Numbered from the stretch's first letter, positions 33,526-42,162 are shown. The stretch is 42,636 bases of DNA from Candidatus Pacearchaeota archaeon (GCA_018304205.1 JAGVWR010000016.1:1-42636), one strand, 5' to 3'. Program-made: numbers and translations. Notes: generated from the sequence alone by a model not told the origin.

Positions 33526-34266
33526 ATGGGAAAGTTAATTGCAATCGGCGGGGGAGAAATAAAAGATTTAGATACCTTCTCAATTGATAAGGAAATTGTT
33601 AAACTAACTGGTAAAAAACACCCTAAAGCTTTGTTTATTCCCACGGCTAGCGGGGATTCAGAAGGATATTGACAAACATTTCAAAAAGTATATGGCGAGA
33701 TGTTGAAGTGTAAGCCTGAAGTACTTTACTTACTAAGAGAGAACCTTACAAGAGAAGAAATTAAGGAAAAGATTCTAGGGGCTGATTTAATTTATGTGGG
33801 TGGGGGAAATACTATGAAAATGCTTAGAACATGGAGAAAGCATGGAGTAGATAAATTACTTGCAAAAGCGTATAAAAATGGAGTTGTTCTATCGGGTCTT
33901 AGTGCTGGAGCTATTTGTTGGTTTGCATATGGTTGTAGCGACTCACGTAGATTTTCTAACCCTGATGATGCCTCTTTTATGAAGATCAAGGGATTGAATC
34001 TGATAAACCTAACTGTAAGCCCACATCATATACGTGAGAAACATAGAGATAATGGTCTTGTTAAATTGATGCGAAATACTTCAGGAGTTGCGGTTGCGCT
34101 TGATGATAACTGTGCTATTGAAATTGTCGATGATAAATATAGGATGCTCGTATCAAAAAAAGGAGTTGGAGCAAAGAAAGTTTATTATTCAAAAGGAAAA
34201 TCATATAAAAATAAAATAATTATTGATACTAAATATAGTCCTATTTCTGATCTATTAAAAAAATAA
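33526..34266 (+). pseudogene. pepE: Peptidase E (S51, alpha-aspartyl dipeptidase) interrupted by in-frame TGA
   Basis: Translation from the ATG at 33526 gives GKLIAIGGGEI, the S51 N-terminus, and continues in a single frame to the stop at 34264-34266 except for a TGA at codon 49 (33670-33672), inside GDSEGY-stop-QTFQKVYGEM. The rest is intact: YVGGGNTMKML, catalytic Ser126 in SGLSAGAICW, and SPHHIREKHRDNG. A TATA-like element 20-30 bases upstream fits this start. The family cleaves N-terminal Asp dipeptides. TGG to TGA is the simplest explanation, giving a recent nonsense mutation or a sequence error; readthrough or restart downstream is possible. Reassigned TGA is ruled out by its use as a normal stop here. 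Confidence 0.75.
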
Positions 34267-34272
34267 TTATGT

Positions 34273-34363
34273 CAAAGTGCTGATGCAGGAAACCTTGCAC
34301 TTTGAACATCCAGAAGTCTCAAACAAACCATGATTTCAAGTCACGGTAAACGAAAAGACTTCT
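34273..34363 (+). ncRNA. Candidate structured RNA or leader with two long hairpins
   Basis: CAAAGTGC (34273-34280) pairs with GCACTTTG (34297-34304), with an inner AGG-AAA-CCT. AGAAGTCT (34312-34319) pairs with AGACTTCT (34356-34363). The second encloses a smaller ACC-A-TGA / TCA-C-GGT stem (34327-34347) flanked by two A/C-rich internal strands (34320-34326 and 34348-34355), a layout like an H/ACA-type pocket. No clear ACA box or kink-turn is visible and it is not a tRNA. The strand is assumed. It fills the 150-base gap between peptidase E and the next gene. Confidence 0.35.
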
Positions 34364-34418
34364 TGATTATAGAATTAACCTGCAATAGGTTTTTAAATAC
34401 CGTATTTGATAATTTGTG

Positions 34419-34979
34419 ATGAAGATTATAGAAAGTGAGGAGACAAAAGAGAAAAGAAGAAAGAGAAACAGTAAATTTATTACGATCTTACTTTTATTCA
34501 TTCTTTTAGCGAGTACTGCGGGGTTTGCTTTTTCATATAACTCTCTAAATGATTCTACTTCTGGATTAAATATAGAAGAAGGAAAGGCAATTTATGACGA
34601 ATCAACTCAACGATGGTATTTGAGATTAAGTGGTCAAGATTTTGTTTTCTATAACTCTCCAGATAGTATGCAAGATGTACAAATAGATTCGACTAAAGTG
34701 CTTGGAGATTATTATGGAAAAACCTTATATATACAAAGTAGTAATGAACTTATATTTAATGAAATAAGCTCCTCTCTTGGAAGATTTAGTTCAAGAGTGC
34801 AAAAGGCATGTTACGGTGAATGTGAAGAGAATTTACCTATAAAAACGTGCACAGATAACTTTATAATCATTAATAACTCAGAAAATAATATAATAAGACA
34901 GGATAATGGGTGCATTTTTATCGATGGAAACATGGAAACCGTTGACGCGTTTTTATATAATACTCTTGGAATAAATTAA
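34419..34979 (+). CDS. Membrane-anchored extracellular hypothetical protein
   Basis: I do not recognise the 187-residue product. A very basic N-terminus (KEKRRKRNSK) is followed by one TM helix (about 20-42) and an exported domain of about 145 residues with four cysteines (ACYGEC, KTCTD and NGCIF). It may form disulphides. A TTTTAAATAC TATA box sits about 25 bases before the ATG, so transcription starts near the codon. It is one base from the next gene, whose product has the same topology, so they are probably partners. Confidence 0.6.
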   Translation: MKIIESEETKEKRRKRNSKFITILLLFILLASTAGFAFSYNSLNDSTSGLNIEEGKAIYDESTQRWYLRLSGQDFVFYNSPDSMQDVQIDSTKVLGDYYGKTLYIQSSNELIFNEISSSLGRFSSRVQKACYGECEENLPIKTCTDNFIIINNSENNIIRQDNGCIFIDGNMETVDAFLYNTLGIN

Positions 34980-34980
34980 A

Positions 34981-35670
34981 ATGGAAAAAAAGGCAAGAAA
35001 AAAGGGGAAAACCTCTGGGAAGAAAGAGGAAAAAATAGGAAAAAAGGTTGATAATACAAAACAGCTTTATTGGATATTTGGAACTATGGCCTTCCTAATA
35101 GTTGTACTGCTGATTTCATCTTCTGTTTTTCAAAGCCTAAATAGGTTTGAATATGAAGGACTAATTTTTACTAAAGAAAGGTTTGGAGAAATCCCCGTAT
35201 TTCACCATTATTATTTTTATAACTATAACGGGCAACAGTATAAATTTAATTTATACTTAAGAAATGATCCGAGGTCTAACGAGATTCCTATAAATTCTGA
35301 GATAGAATATCCCTTAGGTAAATTTGCTTATATCAGCACAAATATAACTGGACTTGAAGAATGCCCTCAAACGACACTTGCAGTTGCTACTTTATCTGCT
35401 TTTCTTACAAATAATCAGATAATTCCTAAGGGAGCTACTTTTAACAGAGAAGAGGCTGCAAGTTTAGATGTAGAATATGTTGACTGTGGCACTTACACTG
35501 ACAGAACAACTATATTAATTCAGGATGGAAGCGAAACAAAGATTGAACAAAAAACAGAAATGTGCCATGTTATTACAGTAAGCAATTGTCAAATACTGTT
35601 AGCTATAGAAAAGTTTGAAGTTAAATCTATTTTAGACGCCAGAGAAAGAGCAAGAATAGAAAAGAGTTAG
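34981..35670 (+). CDS. Membrane-anchored extracellular hypothetical protein, four cysteines
   Basis: A Lys-rich cytosolic tail of about 28 residues leads into a TM helix (YWIFGTMAFLIVVLLISSSV) and an exported domain of about 175 residues with four cysteines (EECPQ, VDCGTY, EMCHV and SNCQIL), enough for two disulphides. The ILIQDGSETKIEQK stretch suggests beta structure. No family is recognised. It is the second gene of a pair with 34419 and overlaps the end of the DedA gene by four bases on the opposite strand. Confidence 0.6.
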   Translation: MEKKARKKGKTSGKKEEKIGKKVDNTKQLYWIFGTMAFLIVVLLISSSVFQSLNRFEYEGLIFTKERFGEIPVFHHYYFYNYNGQQYKFNLYLRNDPRSNEIPINSEIEYPLGKFAYISTNITGLEECPQTTLAVATLSAFLTNNQIIPKGATFNREEAASLDVEYVDCGTYTDRTTILIQDGSETKIEQKTEMCHVITVSNCQILLAIEKFEVKSILDARERARIEKS

Positions 35671-36308
35671 ATATTATTTCTGTTTTTTAATGTTTTTATA
35701 ACCTGAATTATTACTGGTATTAATGATATGATTATTATAATTAGGATAAAAATGCTAAAATTATCTTTTATTAAAGGTATATTTCCGAATAGGTACCCAC
35801 CAAGAACAAATATTAATACCCATGATAAAGCGCCAATTATATTGTAAACAATAAATTTTGAGTAACTCATACTTCCTAGACCTGCAACGAATGGGGCAAA
35901 TGTTCTTATTATTGGAATAAACCTGGCTATTATTATTGTCTTGCCTCCATGTTTACGATAAAATTCTTCTGTCGAAGCTAAATGTTTACGATTTAACCAT
36001 CTTGCATCTTCTTTAAAAGTATTTCTTCCAAAATAATTTCCTACAGAATAATTGATGCTATCTCCTAAAATTGCTGCAATGATCAATGTAATAAGCAAGA
36101 CTGGGAGGTTTAAACTGCCAATTGCTGCAAAGGCTCCTGCTGAAAACAGAAGAGAATCACCTGGAAGAAAAGGAGTAACAACTAGACCGGTTTCAAGGAA
36201 AATTATCAAAAATAAGATTAAATATACTAAAATACCATATTTTATTATGATTGAATTTAGATATTGATCTAGGTGTAATACAAAATCAATAAAAAACATT
36301 AAATTCAT
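35667..36308 (-). CDS. DedA/VTT-family membrane protein
   Basis: The 213-residue protein has the DedA layout of five or six membrane segments with two re-entrant loops. Conserved elements are FLETGLVVTPFLPGDSLLF near the start, GDSINYSVGNYFGR, and the Arg-containing ARFIPIIRTFAPFVAGLGSM. DedA proteins act as lipid scramblases or undecaprenyl-phosphate flippases in bacteria. In an archaeon with this glycan island, recycling of dolichyl phosphate is an attractive but unproven role. Confidence 0.85.
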   Translation of the reverse strand: MNLMFFIDFVLHLDQYLNSIIIKYGILVYLILFLIIFLETGLVVTPFLPGDSLLFSAGAFAAIGSLNLPVLLITLIIAAILGDSINYSVGNYFGRNTFKEDARWLNRKHLASTEEFYRKHGGKTIIIARFIPIIRTFAPFVAGLGSMSYSKFIVYNIIGALSWVLIFVLGGYLFGNIPLIKDNFSIFILIIIIISLIPVIIQVIKTLKNRNNI

Positions 36309-36351
36309 TTATTTTTTAAGACTTGGAAGTTTTTAAATCTCTTCTCAAATA

Positions 36352-36876
36352 TCACTTAGATTTAATTTTACTTGATTTATACAGATAAGATAGGTCTGTA
36401 TAGACTGGTATTCCTTTTATCTTGAATATTTTCACATTAATGAACCATATTAAAACTATAAAGATTGTTGATCCTAAATACCAGGTTACTTTATGGGCAA
36501 AGTCAAAGTATGAAAAGCCATTTGTGAATAAAACAGAGAAGACAAAAATTCTAATTATATTAAGTAAGAGGAATGCGGCAGAGATAAACAAGAGACTATA
36601 TGTTCTTTTATTTAACTTCATTGGTGTCGATAAATTTAGGATAAAAAGCAGGTAATATGCTGCACCAGCAATACATGCATCTATTAAGTATATCGAATTC
36701 CCATTAAATGAAATTATGTTTCCTACTGCTGAATCAATAGTATAAAACAAACTAAGCAAAAACAAAACTGGTTTTACTGTTAAAGGAGTAAATATAAAAT
36801 AGAAGATAAACAAATTAGGCAGAGCAATAATCAATAATATCGAATATCTTATTATTAAATTAACATACATTTTCAT
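36352..36876 (-). CDS. Archaeosortase/exosortase-family transpeptidase
   Basis: The 174-residue protein has several TM helices and carries the three exosortase/archaeosortase catalytic positions: Cys68 in LIDACIAGAAYYLL, Arg109 in LLNIIRIFVF, and His128 in FDFAHKVTWYLGS. The order and spacing fit the family, whose members cut a C-terminal tripartite signal from exported proteins and attach the protein to a lipid. It is shorter than Haloferax ArtA. The next gene upstream (36918) encodes an exported protein with a C-terminal TM plus basic tail, its likely dedicated substrate. I recall a Pacearchaeota-specific subgroup being described, which fits the organism. Confidence 0.78.
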   Translation of the reverse strand: MKMYVNLIIRYSILLIIALPNLFIFYFIFTPLTVKPVLFLLSLFYTIDSAVGNIISFNGNSIYLIDACIAGAAYYLLFILNLSTPMKLNKRTYSLLFISAAFLLLNIIRIFVFSVLFTNGFSYFDFAHKVTWYLGSTIFIVLIWFINVKIFKIKGIPVYTDLSYLYKSSKIKSK

Positions 36877-36917
36877 TAAATGTATAAAATAATAGAGAAT
36901 TTAAAGTTAATTAAAAA

Positions 36918-38606
36918 TCACTTTCTTGATATTCTTACTGCAACAACTATAATCAAGATTATTAATAGAACATTAATTATACCTATTACCCAGATTAATG
37001 TGTTGTCTCCAAGATCAAATGAGAAACCATCTCCACTTGAAGAGTCCGCAGCTTCTATATCAACTACAACTTCTTTTGTTTCTATTTTATCTCCTGATCT
37101 TACCTCAACTATGAATGACTGTTCCCCAGCAGAATCTTCATTTGCGTCAAACGTAAATATAACATCTCTTGATTGTCCTGCTTCAACAGTTAATATTCTG
37201 CTTGAAATAGAGTCTAATGTAGCCCAAGAATCATATCCTTTAGCATCTAAAACAAAACTTTCTGTTTCCTTTCCAATATTTGTTACTTTTGCTTTAACAA
37301 CAACTTGCGATCCTTCTTTAGCTCCTGATTCCAGTGTTGCTGTTACTGAAGATACTCTTCCGCTTGTGCTTCCTGTTCCGCCAGTTGATCCTGTGCCTGC
37401 TTGTGCTTCACAACCAATAACTCTCATCTGGAAAGTTGTAGATTCGTCTGAAGATTGTCTGTAACTTCCTCTATTATAATCATATTCTGCGCCTAGTTCA
37501 AGATTGTAGACTTTATTTTGTGTTCCTTCTGGAATTATAAAGTCAAAGTTAACTGCTTCTTTATCGCCTTGATCTAAGTCGTTTCTTATTTCTCTTTCTA
37601 AGTTCAATTTAAGTTCTGAATTTTCTAATGTAATTTTAACTTGATCTTGATCTTCATCTCCAATATTGAAAACGTCTGTTGATAATCTAACTGTATCTCC
37701 ACATGTTACTTCTTCTGGATTTATTTCCGTATTTTCGAATGCAATAAATCTTCCTTCATCGTTTTCTCTTTCTATATCTAGATCATGATAGAATGTTTGA
37801 TCTAAATCATTTGAAGTGTCTGCACATTCAATGTCTTCTCCAGAATCATCGCTGTAAACTTTAACAGCTAATTTGTAATTTCCATCTTCGAAATCTGCTG
37901 GAACTCTGAATGTGAATGTTACGGTATCATCGTCTCCTTCATTTAAGTCTCCATAATCAAATTGTTCCTCATCAGCGTTCTCAAAATCTAAATCATTAGC
38001 CTGGTTTTTACCAGTTGAATCAATTAATCCTAATTCTACAAAAATATCATTAAGATCGTCATTTCCATTGTTCTCAAAATCAACTTCTATTTCTATTGTG
38101 TCCAAAAGATTCCACGAACTTTCTCTTCCTTCTCCTTGGTTGTCAATATTAATATTTGTTATCTCTAAACTTCCTGTTTCTCCATTTTCACAGAAGCTTT
38201 GGACGAATGTAAGTGTTCTTGTTGCGTTTGCTACACTAACTCCAGTAGATGCATCAACACCAACAGCACTCAATGTTGCTGTGTATGAACCAAACTCAAA
38301 TTCTCCTACAATGCTATTAATTAGTGCCTTTAGAGAGGATGTTCCTGAAACAGCAAAATTATCTACGGCTTGCGGTGTAACCTGCATTAATACTTGATTA
38401 CCTCCACTTACTATATTTGAAACTGATAAGGTTACATTTTGCGCAACTGCATCATTATTTGTTAATGTAACTGTTGCATTATTTGCAGCCATTGTTAAAT
38501 CGTTTGATGGGTTAGATAATGTTAAAGCAGAAGCAAAACTAAGTGATAAAGTTAGTAATGTTAAAATGCTTAAAACGGATAACAATTTCATTGAACTCAT
38601 TTTCAT
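36918..38606 (-). CDS. Exported multi-domain surface protein, likely archaeosortase substrate
   Basis: The 562-residue protein has a signal peptide (MKLLSVLSILTLLTLSLSFA from residue 6) and Asp/Glu-rich CARDB/APHP-like beta-sandwich repeats: VDFENNGNDDLNDIFVELGL, FTFRVPADFEDGNYKLAVKV, LSTDVFNIGDEDQDQVKITL, and AKVTNIGKETESFVL near the end. A Ser/Thr/Gly linker separates the second and third. The C-terminus (SSGDGFSFDLGDN, then a TM helix near 534-556 ending RISRK) has the order expected of a sorting signal. Sequons NAT and NVT lie near the N-terminus. It should be an acidic cell-surface protein anchored by the neighbouring archaeosortase. Confidence 0.75.
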   Translation of the reverse strand: MKMSSMKLLSVLSILTLLTLSLSFASALTLSNPSNDLTMAANNATVTLTNNDAVAQNVTLSVSNIVSGGNQVLMQVTPQAVDNFAVSGTSSLKALINSIVGEFEFGSYTATLSAVGVDASTGVSVANATRTLTFVQSFCENGETGSLEITNINIDNQGEGRESSWNLLDTIEIEVDFENNGNDDLNDIFVELGLIDSTGKNQANDLDFENADEEQFDYGDLNEGDDDTVTFTFRVPADFEDGNYKLAVKVYSDDSGEDIECADTSNDLDQTFYHDLDIERENDEGRFIAFENTEINPEEVTCGDTVRLSTDVFNIGDEDQDQVKITLENSELKLNLEREIRNDLDQGDKEAVNFDFIIPEGTQNKVYNLELGAEYDYNRGSYRQSSDESTTFQMRVIGCEAQAGTGSTGGTGSTSGRVSSVTATLESGAKEGSQVVVKAKVTNIGKETESFVLDAKGYDSWATLDSISSRILTVEAGQSRDVIFTFDANEDSAGEQSFIVEVRSGDKIETKEVVVDIEAADSSSGDGFSFDLGDNTLIWVIGIINVLLIILIIVVAVRISRK

Positions 38607-38630
38607 GTTGTAACTTTTGAATTACACTAC

Positions 38631-38638
38631 TATTTAAA
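38631..38638 (-). promoter_or_regulatory. TATA box of the archaeosortase-substrate gene
   Basis: Minus-strand CATTTAAATAG is about 25 bases before the ATG at 38606. The 190-base spacer also holds a TATA-like ATTTAAATAAAA (38747-38758) and GAGGG before the divergent gene at 38799. Nothing else is visible in it. Confidence 0.45.
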
Positions 38639-38798
38639 TGTTTCGCTAATCGGTTTATATTATTAATTTTTAGTTAAACTAACTATTATATCAAACTATA
38701 AAAGTTTTTTGTATTCGGTAAAATACAAGGTTTATGATATTAAGAAGATTTAAATAAAACATACTCTTTGAAATGAAATAAATTAAGAGGGAAAAATT

Positions 38799-39161
38799 AT
38801 GCCAATAAAATCAAGAGAAAACTTAATAGCTGCGTGGGCTTTTTTGGCCGGAGTGATACTTGCAGTGCTAGTTGGATTTTTTGCTCAGAAAAGTCCACTT
38901 GTTTTAGGAATTCTTGCGGTGCTTGGACTCGTTGTTGGATATTTCGTTTCTGAAAAAAACGTTCAGACTTTCCTTCTTGCTTCTGTTTCTTTAGTTATTG
39001 TAAGTTTTGCAGGCATTCAGGGCCTTGTACTAAGTGCAGCTATAGGTGGAATAGAATTGGGGAGAATTATTACTTCTATTTTGGGCACATTATTGGTATT
39101 ATTTGTGCCTGCTACTATAATAGTGGCTCTAAAGACGGTTTTTTCTTTGGCAGCAAACTAA
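38799..39161 (+). CDS. Small polytopic membrane protein
   Basis: The 120-residue protein has four hydrophobic helices and almost no soluble part. After MPIKSRENLIA come AWAFLAGVILAVLVGFFAQ, LVLGILAVLGLVVGYFVSE, FLLASVSLVIVSFAGIQGLV and IITSILGTLLVLFVPATIIV. I recognise the type from DPANN genomes but know no function. It has its own TATA box and a GAGGG ribosome-binding site, and is divergent from the archaeosortase-substrate gene. Confidence 0.65.
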   Translation: MPIKSRENLIAAWAFLAGVILAVLVGFFAQKSPLVLGILAVLGLVVGYFVSEKNVQTFLLASVSLVIVSFAGIQGLVLSAAIGGIELGRIITSILGTLLVLFVPATIIVALKTVFSLAAN

Positions 39162-39255
39162 CTTTAAGACATACTATATAATAGGACAGGGGTTATTTTA
39201 TGAATGAATTGGATTTCATATAAATGATTAAAAACTGATTTTTTTATTAAATTTT

Positions 39256-40173
39256 ATGTCATCTTCTAAAGTAAGCAATTATTATGATTTAGCGAGAAAG
39301 CTTTTAATTTCTCCCCTAGATTTTGTTAAGAAAACCTTGGAAGAAATTGATCCAATTAATCCTGAAGTTCTTGAGGGCTTCTATAGAGCATATAGACAAG
39401 ATTGGAATCTGAAAATTTCAGGGGTAGATATAGTTGGAACAGGAGGAGATGGAAAAAATATTTTTAATGTTTCAACTGCGGCTTCGTTTGTTTGTGCTGC
39501 TTCTGGTATTCCTGTTGTTAAATTTGGTAATCGTTCTGCAACTTCTTCATCAGGCAGTATGGATGTTTTATCTTGCCTTAATATAAAAAGATCAAAAACT
39601 CCTAGTGAAGCGATGGGTGATTTAGATAATGCTAACTTATCTCTTATTCCAGCCAATGAAGTTTATCCAGCTTTTGCAAGATTTTCTTCTCTACGCAAAA
39701 AAATAAAGAAACCAACAGTTTTCAACTATTTAGGGCCTTTGTTAAACCCTGTTGAAGTCTCTTTGACTGTTCTAGGTGTTTCAAGATTAGAGGCTATAAG
39801 AGCATATACCGAATTTTTTGAGAGAATACAGAAAAAAAGTATTATTTTAACAAGTGATGGATTTGACGAGGCGATCCCATTTCAAGAGAGTATAGTACAT
39901 TCTAGATACAAAGAGAGAAAGATTTTAGCTAGCAAACAGGGAAGCTTAGAGGAATTAACAATTGATACTCCAAGTCAGAGTGCGGAAATTATCATTAACA
40001 TTCTAAACAAAAAAGATAGAAGTATTAGGTACGACTGTGTAGCTTTAAATGCAGGGATTGCTATTGCATATTTCAGGGATGTATCTATTAAGAAAGGTAT
40101 AAAGCTTGCTGAAGAAACTATATATTCCGGAAAGGCATATGAAGTTCTTAGAAAATTACAAGGAACTGATTAG
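39256..40173 (+). CDS. Anthranilate phosphoribosyltransferase (TrpD)-like protein
   Basis: The 305-residue protein fits the TrpD / nucleoside phosphorylase class II fold. VDIVGTGGDGKNIFNVSTAA carries the PRPP-binding GTGGD and N-x-S-T elements. KFGNRSATSSSGSMDVLSCL resembles the KHGNR-x-x-S-S-x-SGSADVLE anthranilate/PRPP loop, with Phe replacing His. FNYLGPLLNPV closes the active site. No other tryptophan gene is present here, so it may be a TrpD2-like or nucleoside enzyme instead. The N-terminal helical domain is somewhat shorter than in TrpD. Confidence 0.75.
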   Translation: MSSSKVSNYYDLARKLLISPLDFVKKTLEEIDPINPEVLEGFYRAYRQDWNLKISGVDIVGTGGDGKNIFNVSTAASFVCAASGIPVVKFGNRSATSSSGSMDVLSCLNIKRSKTPSEAMGDLDNANLSLIPANEVYPAFARFSSLRKKIKKPTVFNYLGPLLNPVEVSLTVLGVSRLEAIRAYTEFFERIQKKSIILTSDGFDEAIPFQESIVHSRYKERKILASKQGSLEELTIDTPSQSAEIIINILNKKDRSIRYDCVALNAGIAIAYFRDVSIKKGIKLAEETIYSGKAYEVLRKLQGTD

Positions 40174-40232
40174 ATGAGTTATTCGTTTTAGATGTGAGAT
40201 AAGTTTATAGCCTAATTTTGGTAGATTAATTT

Positions 40233-40865
40233 ATGACAGAACAGACTTTTGTGGAAAAGCTAAACAAAAAGAATAGAATTAGACAAAGAGCAGAAGAAAT
40301 AAAGCCTTACAGATGTAGATATTTGATTGCAGTTATTGAAAATCCAAAAGATATAAAAAATATTGGAACAGTTATAAGAAATGTGAACGCTCTTGGTGTA
40401 GAAAAAACATACATCATAGATCCTAAGCATGCATTACCGGATAATTGGGAGAAGATGAGAGAGGAAGGACCTATTTTTGGGACATCTGTTTCAGCAGTAA
40501 AATGGAGTTTTGTTAAAAGATTTGACAGTACTGAAGATTGCATTAAACACTTGAAAAAGAATCGTTTTATTTCTATTGTAACATCTTCTCATCTAAAGGG
40601 TAATAAAAATGTAATCTTGCATGAAGGAGATTTTACTAAATATTCTAAACTGGCGGTGTGGTTTGGTAATGAATCCCAAGGCATAAGCGATCTTGCTGTA
40701 AAGAACAGCGATTTGTGTGTGAACATCCCCATGTTTGGTATGATCGAAAGTTTAAATTTAGGAACAACATCTGGAATTGTTTTATATGAAATTACAAAGC
40801 AGAGAAGAGAGTATCAAAGAAAATATAGTCACAAGAATAAGCGAGGAAGAAAGTATATTGCATAA
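40233..40865 (+). CDS. SpoU/TrmH-family RNA 2'-O-methyltransferase
   Basis: The 210-residue protein has the three SPOUT motifs: motif 1 ENPKDIKNIGTVIRNVNALG with the conserved N and R, motif 2 LAVWFGNESQGISD, and motif 3 IPMFGMIESLNLGTTSGIVL forming the trefoil knot that binds SAM. TrmH methylates G18 of tRNA; other members act on rRNA. The basic C-terminus (KQRREYQRKYSHKNKRGRK) would help bind RNA. The exact target is not readable. Confidence 0.85.
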   Translation: MTEQTFVEKLNKKNRIRQRAEEIKPYRCRYLIAVIENPKDIKNIGTVIRNVNALGVEKTYIIDPKHALPDNWEKMREEGPIFGTSVSAVKWSFVKRFDSTEDCIKHLKKNRFISIVTSSHLKGNKNVILHEGDFTKYSKLAVWFGNESQGISDLAVKNSDLCVNIPMFGMIESLNLGTTSGIVLYEITKQRREYQRKYSHKNKRGRKYIA

Positions 40866-40930
40866 ATTCTTCTTAAGACATGGGACAAGATATTCGACAT
40901 ATTTATAAGCCAATTTTTATCTGAATTTAA

Positions 40931-41359
40931 ATGGAACTAAAAGAACCAAAAACACAAGAAGAATTTGAAGGATATTACGATCTTAGGTGGAGAATACTTA
41001 GATATCCATGGAATCAACCTAGAGGGAGCGAGAAAGATAGTTTAGAAGATATGAGTATTCATCTTATTTTAACAGAGGAAGATAAGATTTTAGGTGCTGG
41101 AAGAGTTCATTTTAATTCTAATGACGAAGCTCAAGTGAGATACATGGCTGTGGAAGAGAATCAACAAGGAAAGGGAATAGGCGGAAAGATACTTAGTGGA
41201 CTTGAAGAAAGAGCAAAACAGAGAGGTACAAATTACATTGTACTGAATTCAAGAGATACTGCTGTCCCATTTTACATTAAAAAAGGTTACAGAATAATTG
41301 GCGAAGCACCGACAATGTTTGGAACTATCAAACATAGTAAAATGAGAAAAGATTTGTAA
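40931..41359 (+). CDS. GNAT-family N-acetyltransferase
   Basis: The 142-residue protein has the GNAT fold. The core strand QVRYMAVEENQQGKGIGGKI carries the acetyl-CoA pyrophosphate-binding Q/R-x-x-G-x-G/A pattern (QQGKGIG), followed by helix LSGLEERAKQRG, strand YIVLNSRDTAVPFYIKKGY, and the closing Tyr-containing segment. It resembles small ElaA-like or YjcF-like acetyltransferases. Substrate unknown. It converges with SepF, the stops two bases apart. Confidence 0.8.
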   Translation: MELKEPKTQEEFEGYYDLRWRILRYPWNQPRGSEKDSLEDMSIHLILTEEDKILGAGRVHFNSNDEAQVRYMAVEENQQGKGIGGKILSGLEERAKQRGTNYIVLNSRDTAVPFYIKKGYRIIGEAPTMFGTIKHSKMRKDL

Positions 41360-41361
41360 AA

Positions 41362-41748
41362 TTATTGAAGACTACCGTGTATAAAGTCTGACTTTTGCTT
41401 GGTTTCTTGGACTGGTGCTTTATGAATTTCTGCAAATTGTGGTGTAGCAATTATCGTATTTTCTCCAAAACCTGCAATTGAACCTTCAAGAGCATCAACA
41501 GTTTTCTTTATTTTAGCAATTGCTCTCTTAAGTTCTATAACATCTTTTGTTCTAAGGTGCTTAATATCAATTACTGCAATTGTGTATCCTTCTCTTAAAG
41601 AATTCAAAATTTCATTAATATCATCAAATTGTCTGAGGACAAAAGGTTTCACTTTAATTTTAGGATCCTTCACTTTTGCAGATTCAAGATCAATTTCAAG
41701 GTATTCTTCTTCCTCTTTTCCAAAAAGATTTCTTAAGCCAAAAGCCAT
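41362..41748 (-). CDS. sepF: Cell division protein SepF
   Basis: The 128-residue protein starts with a short amphipathic membrane-binding helix (MAFGLRNLFGK), followed by an acidic linker and the compact SepF core. The core elements are VKPFVLRQFDDINEILNSLR, TIAVIDIKHL, and ELKRAIAKIKKTVDALEGSI, then AGFGENTIIATP. Archaeal SepF tethers FtsZ to the membrane at the division site. It lies downstream of prefoldin beta on the same strand with a 65-base spacer and its own TATA-like sequence. Confidence 0.88.
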   Translation of the reverse strand: MAFGLRNLFGKEEEEYLEIDLESAKVKDPKIKVKPFVLRQFDDINEILNSLREGYTIAVIDIKHLRTKDVIELKRAIAKIKKTVDALEGSIAGFGENTIIATPQFAEIHKAPVQETKQKSDFIHGSLQ

Positions 41749-41813
41749 GATTTATCTTTAAGTTGGTTAGTATATAAATATTTTGATACTCTTATACTAT
41801 AATTAAGACGGTA

Positions 41814-42161
41814 TTACTCTTTTTTGTTGCTTTTATCGAGTGAAGAAGTTATTTCTTGCCTAAACTCTGAAGCTCTTTTATCGATAATATTTTCTTGTTT
41901 TTCTATTGAAGAAATTCTTAATTCGAACAATTTATTTTTTTCTTCCATCTCTTTTATCAATGATTCTCTTGAAGATTTTATCATTAACCCGGAAATTATT
42001 TTATAAACTTCTTCGCCTGACTTTTTTAACTCGTCTAAAGCATTTTTTACTTCGTTTAGTTCAACTTGAACTGATTGCTTTTGAGCAAAAAGGCTTTGTA
42101 GATTTTGCTCAAGAACCTGTAGCTCCTGTATTTTCTTTGCGGTTGTAGAATTAACATCCAT
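41814..42161 (-). CDS. pfdB: Prefoldin beta subunit
   Basis: The 115-residue protein has the prefoldin beta pattern: a long N-terminal coiled coil (IQELQVLEQNLQSLFAQKQS, then VQVELNEVKNALDEL), a short beta-hairpin (GEEVYKIISGLMIKSS), and a C-terminal coiled coil with a basic tail. With the alpha subunit at 20247 it forms the prefoldin hexamer. Its ATG is one base past the RpoP stop, so they are co-translated. Confidence 0.9.
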   Translation of the reverse strand: MDVNSTTAKKIQELQVLEQNLQSLFAQKQSVQVELNEVKNALDELKKSGEEVYKIISGLMIKSSRESLIKEMEEKNKLFELRISSIEKQENIIDKRASEFRQEITSSLDKSNKKE

Positions 42162-42162
42162 A

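Noticed and set aside
33526..34266. Reassignment of TGA to an amino acid in this organism
   Set aside because: TGA ends several genes at conserved ATGA overlaps (for example 11816-11819, 21915-21918, 25314-25317), so it is a normal stop here.
36880..37464. Plus-strand ORF of 194 codons antisense to the archaeosortase substrate
   Set aside because: Its Ser/Thr/Pro-rich low-complexity product arises from the complement of a well-supported gene; no promoter or ribosome-binding site supports it.
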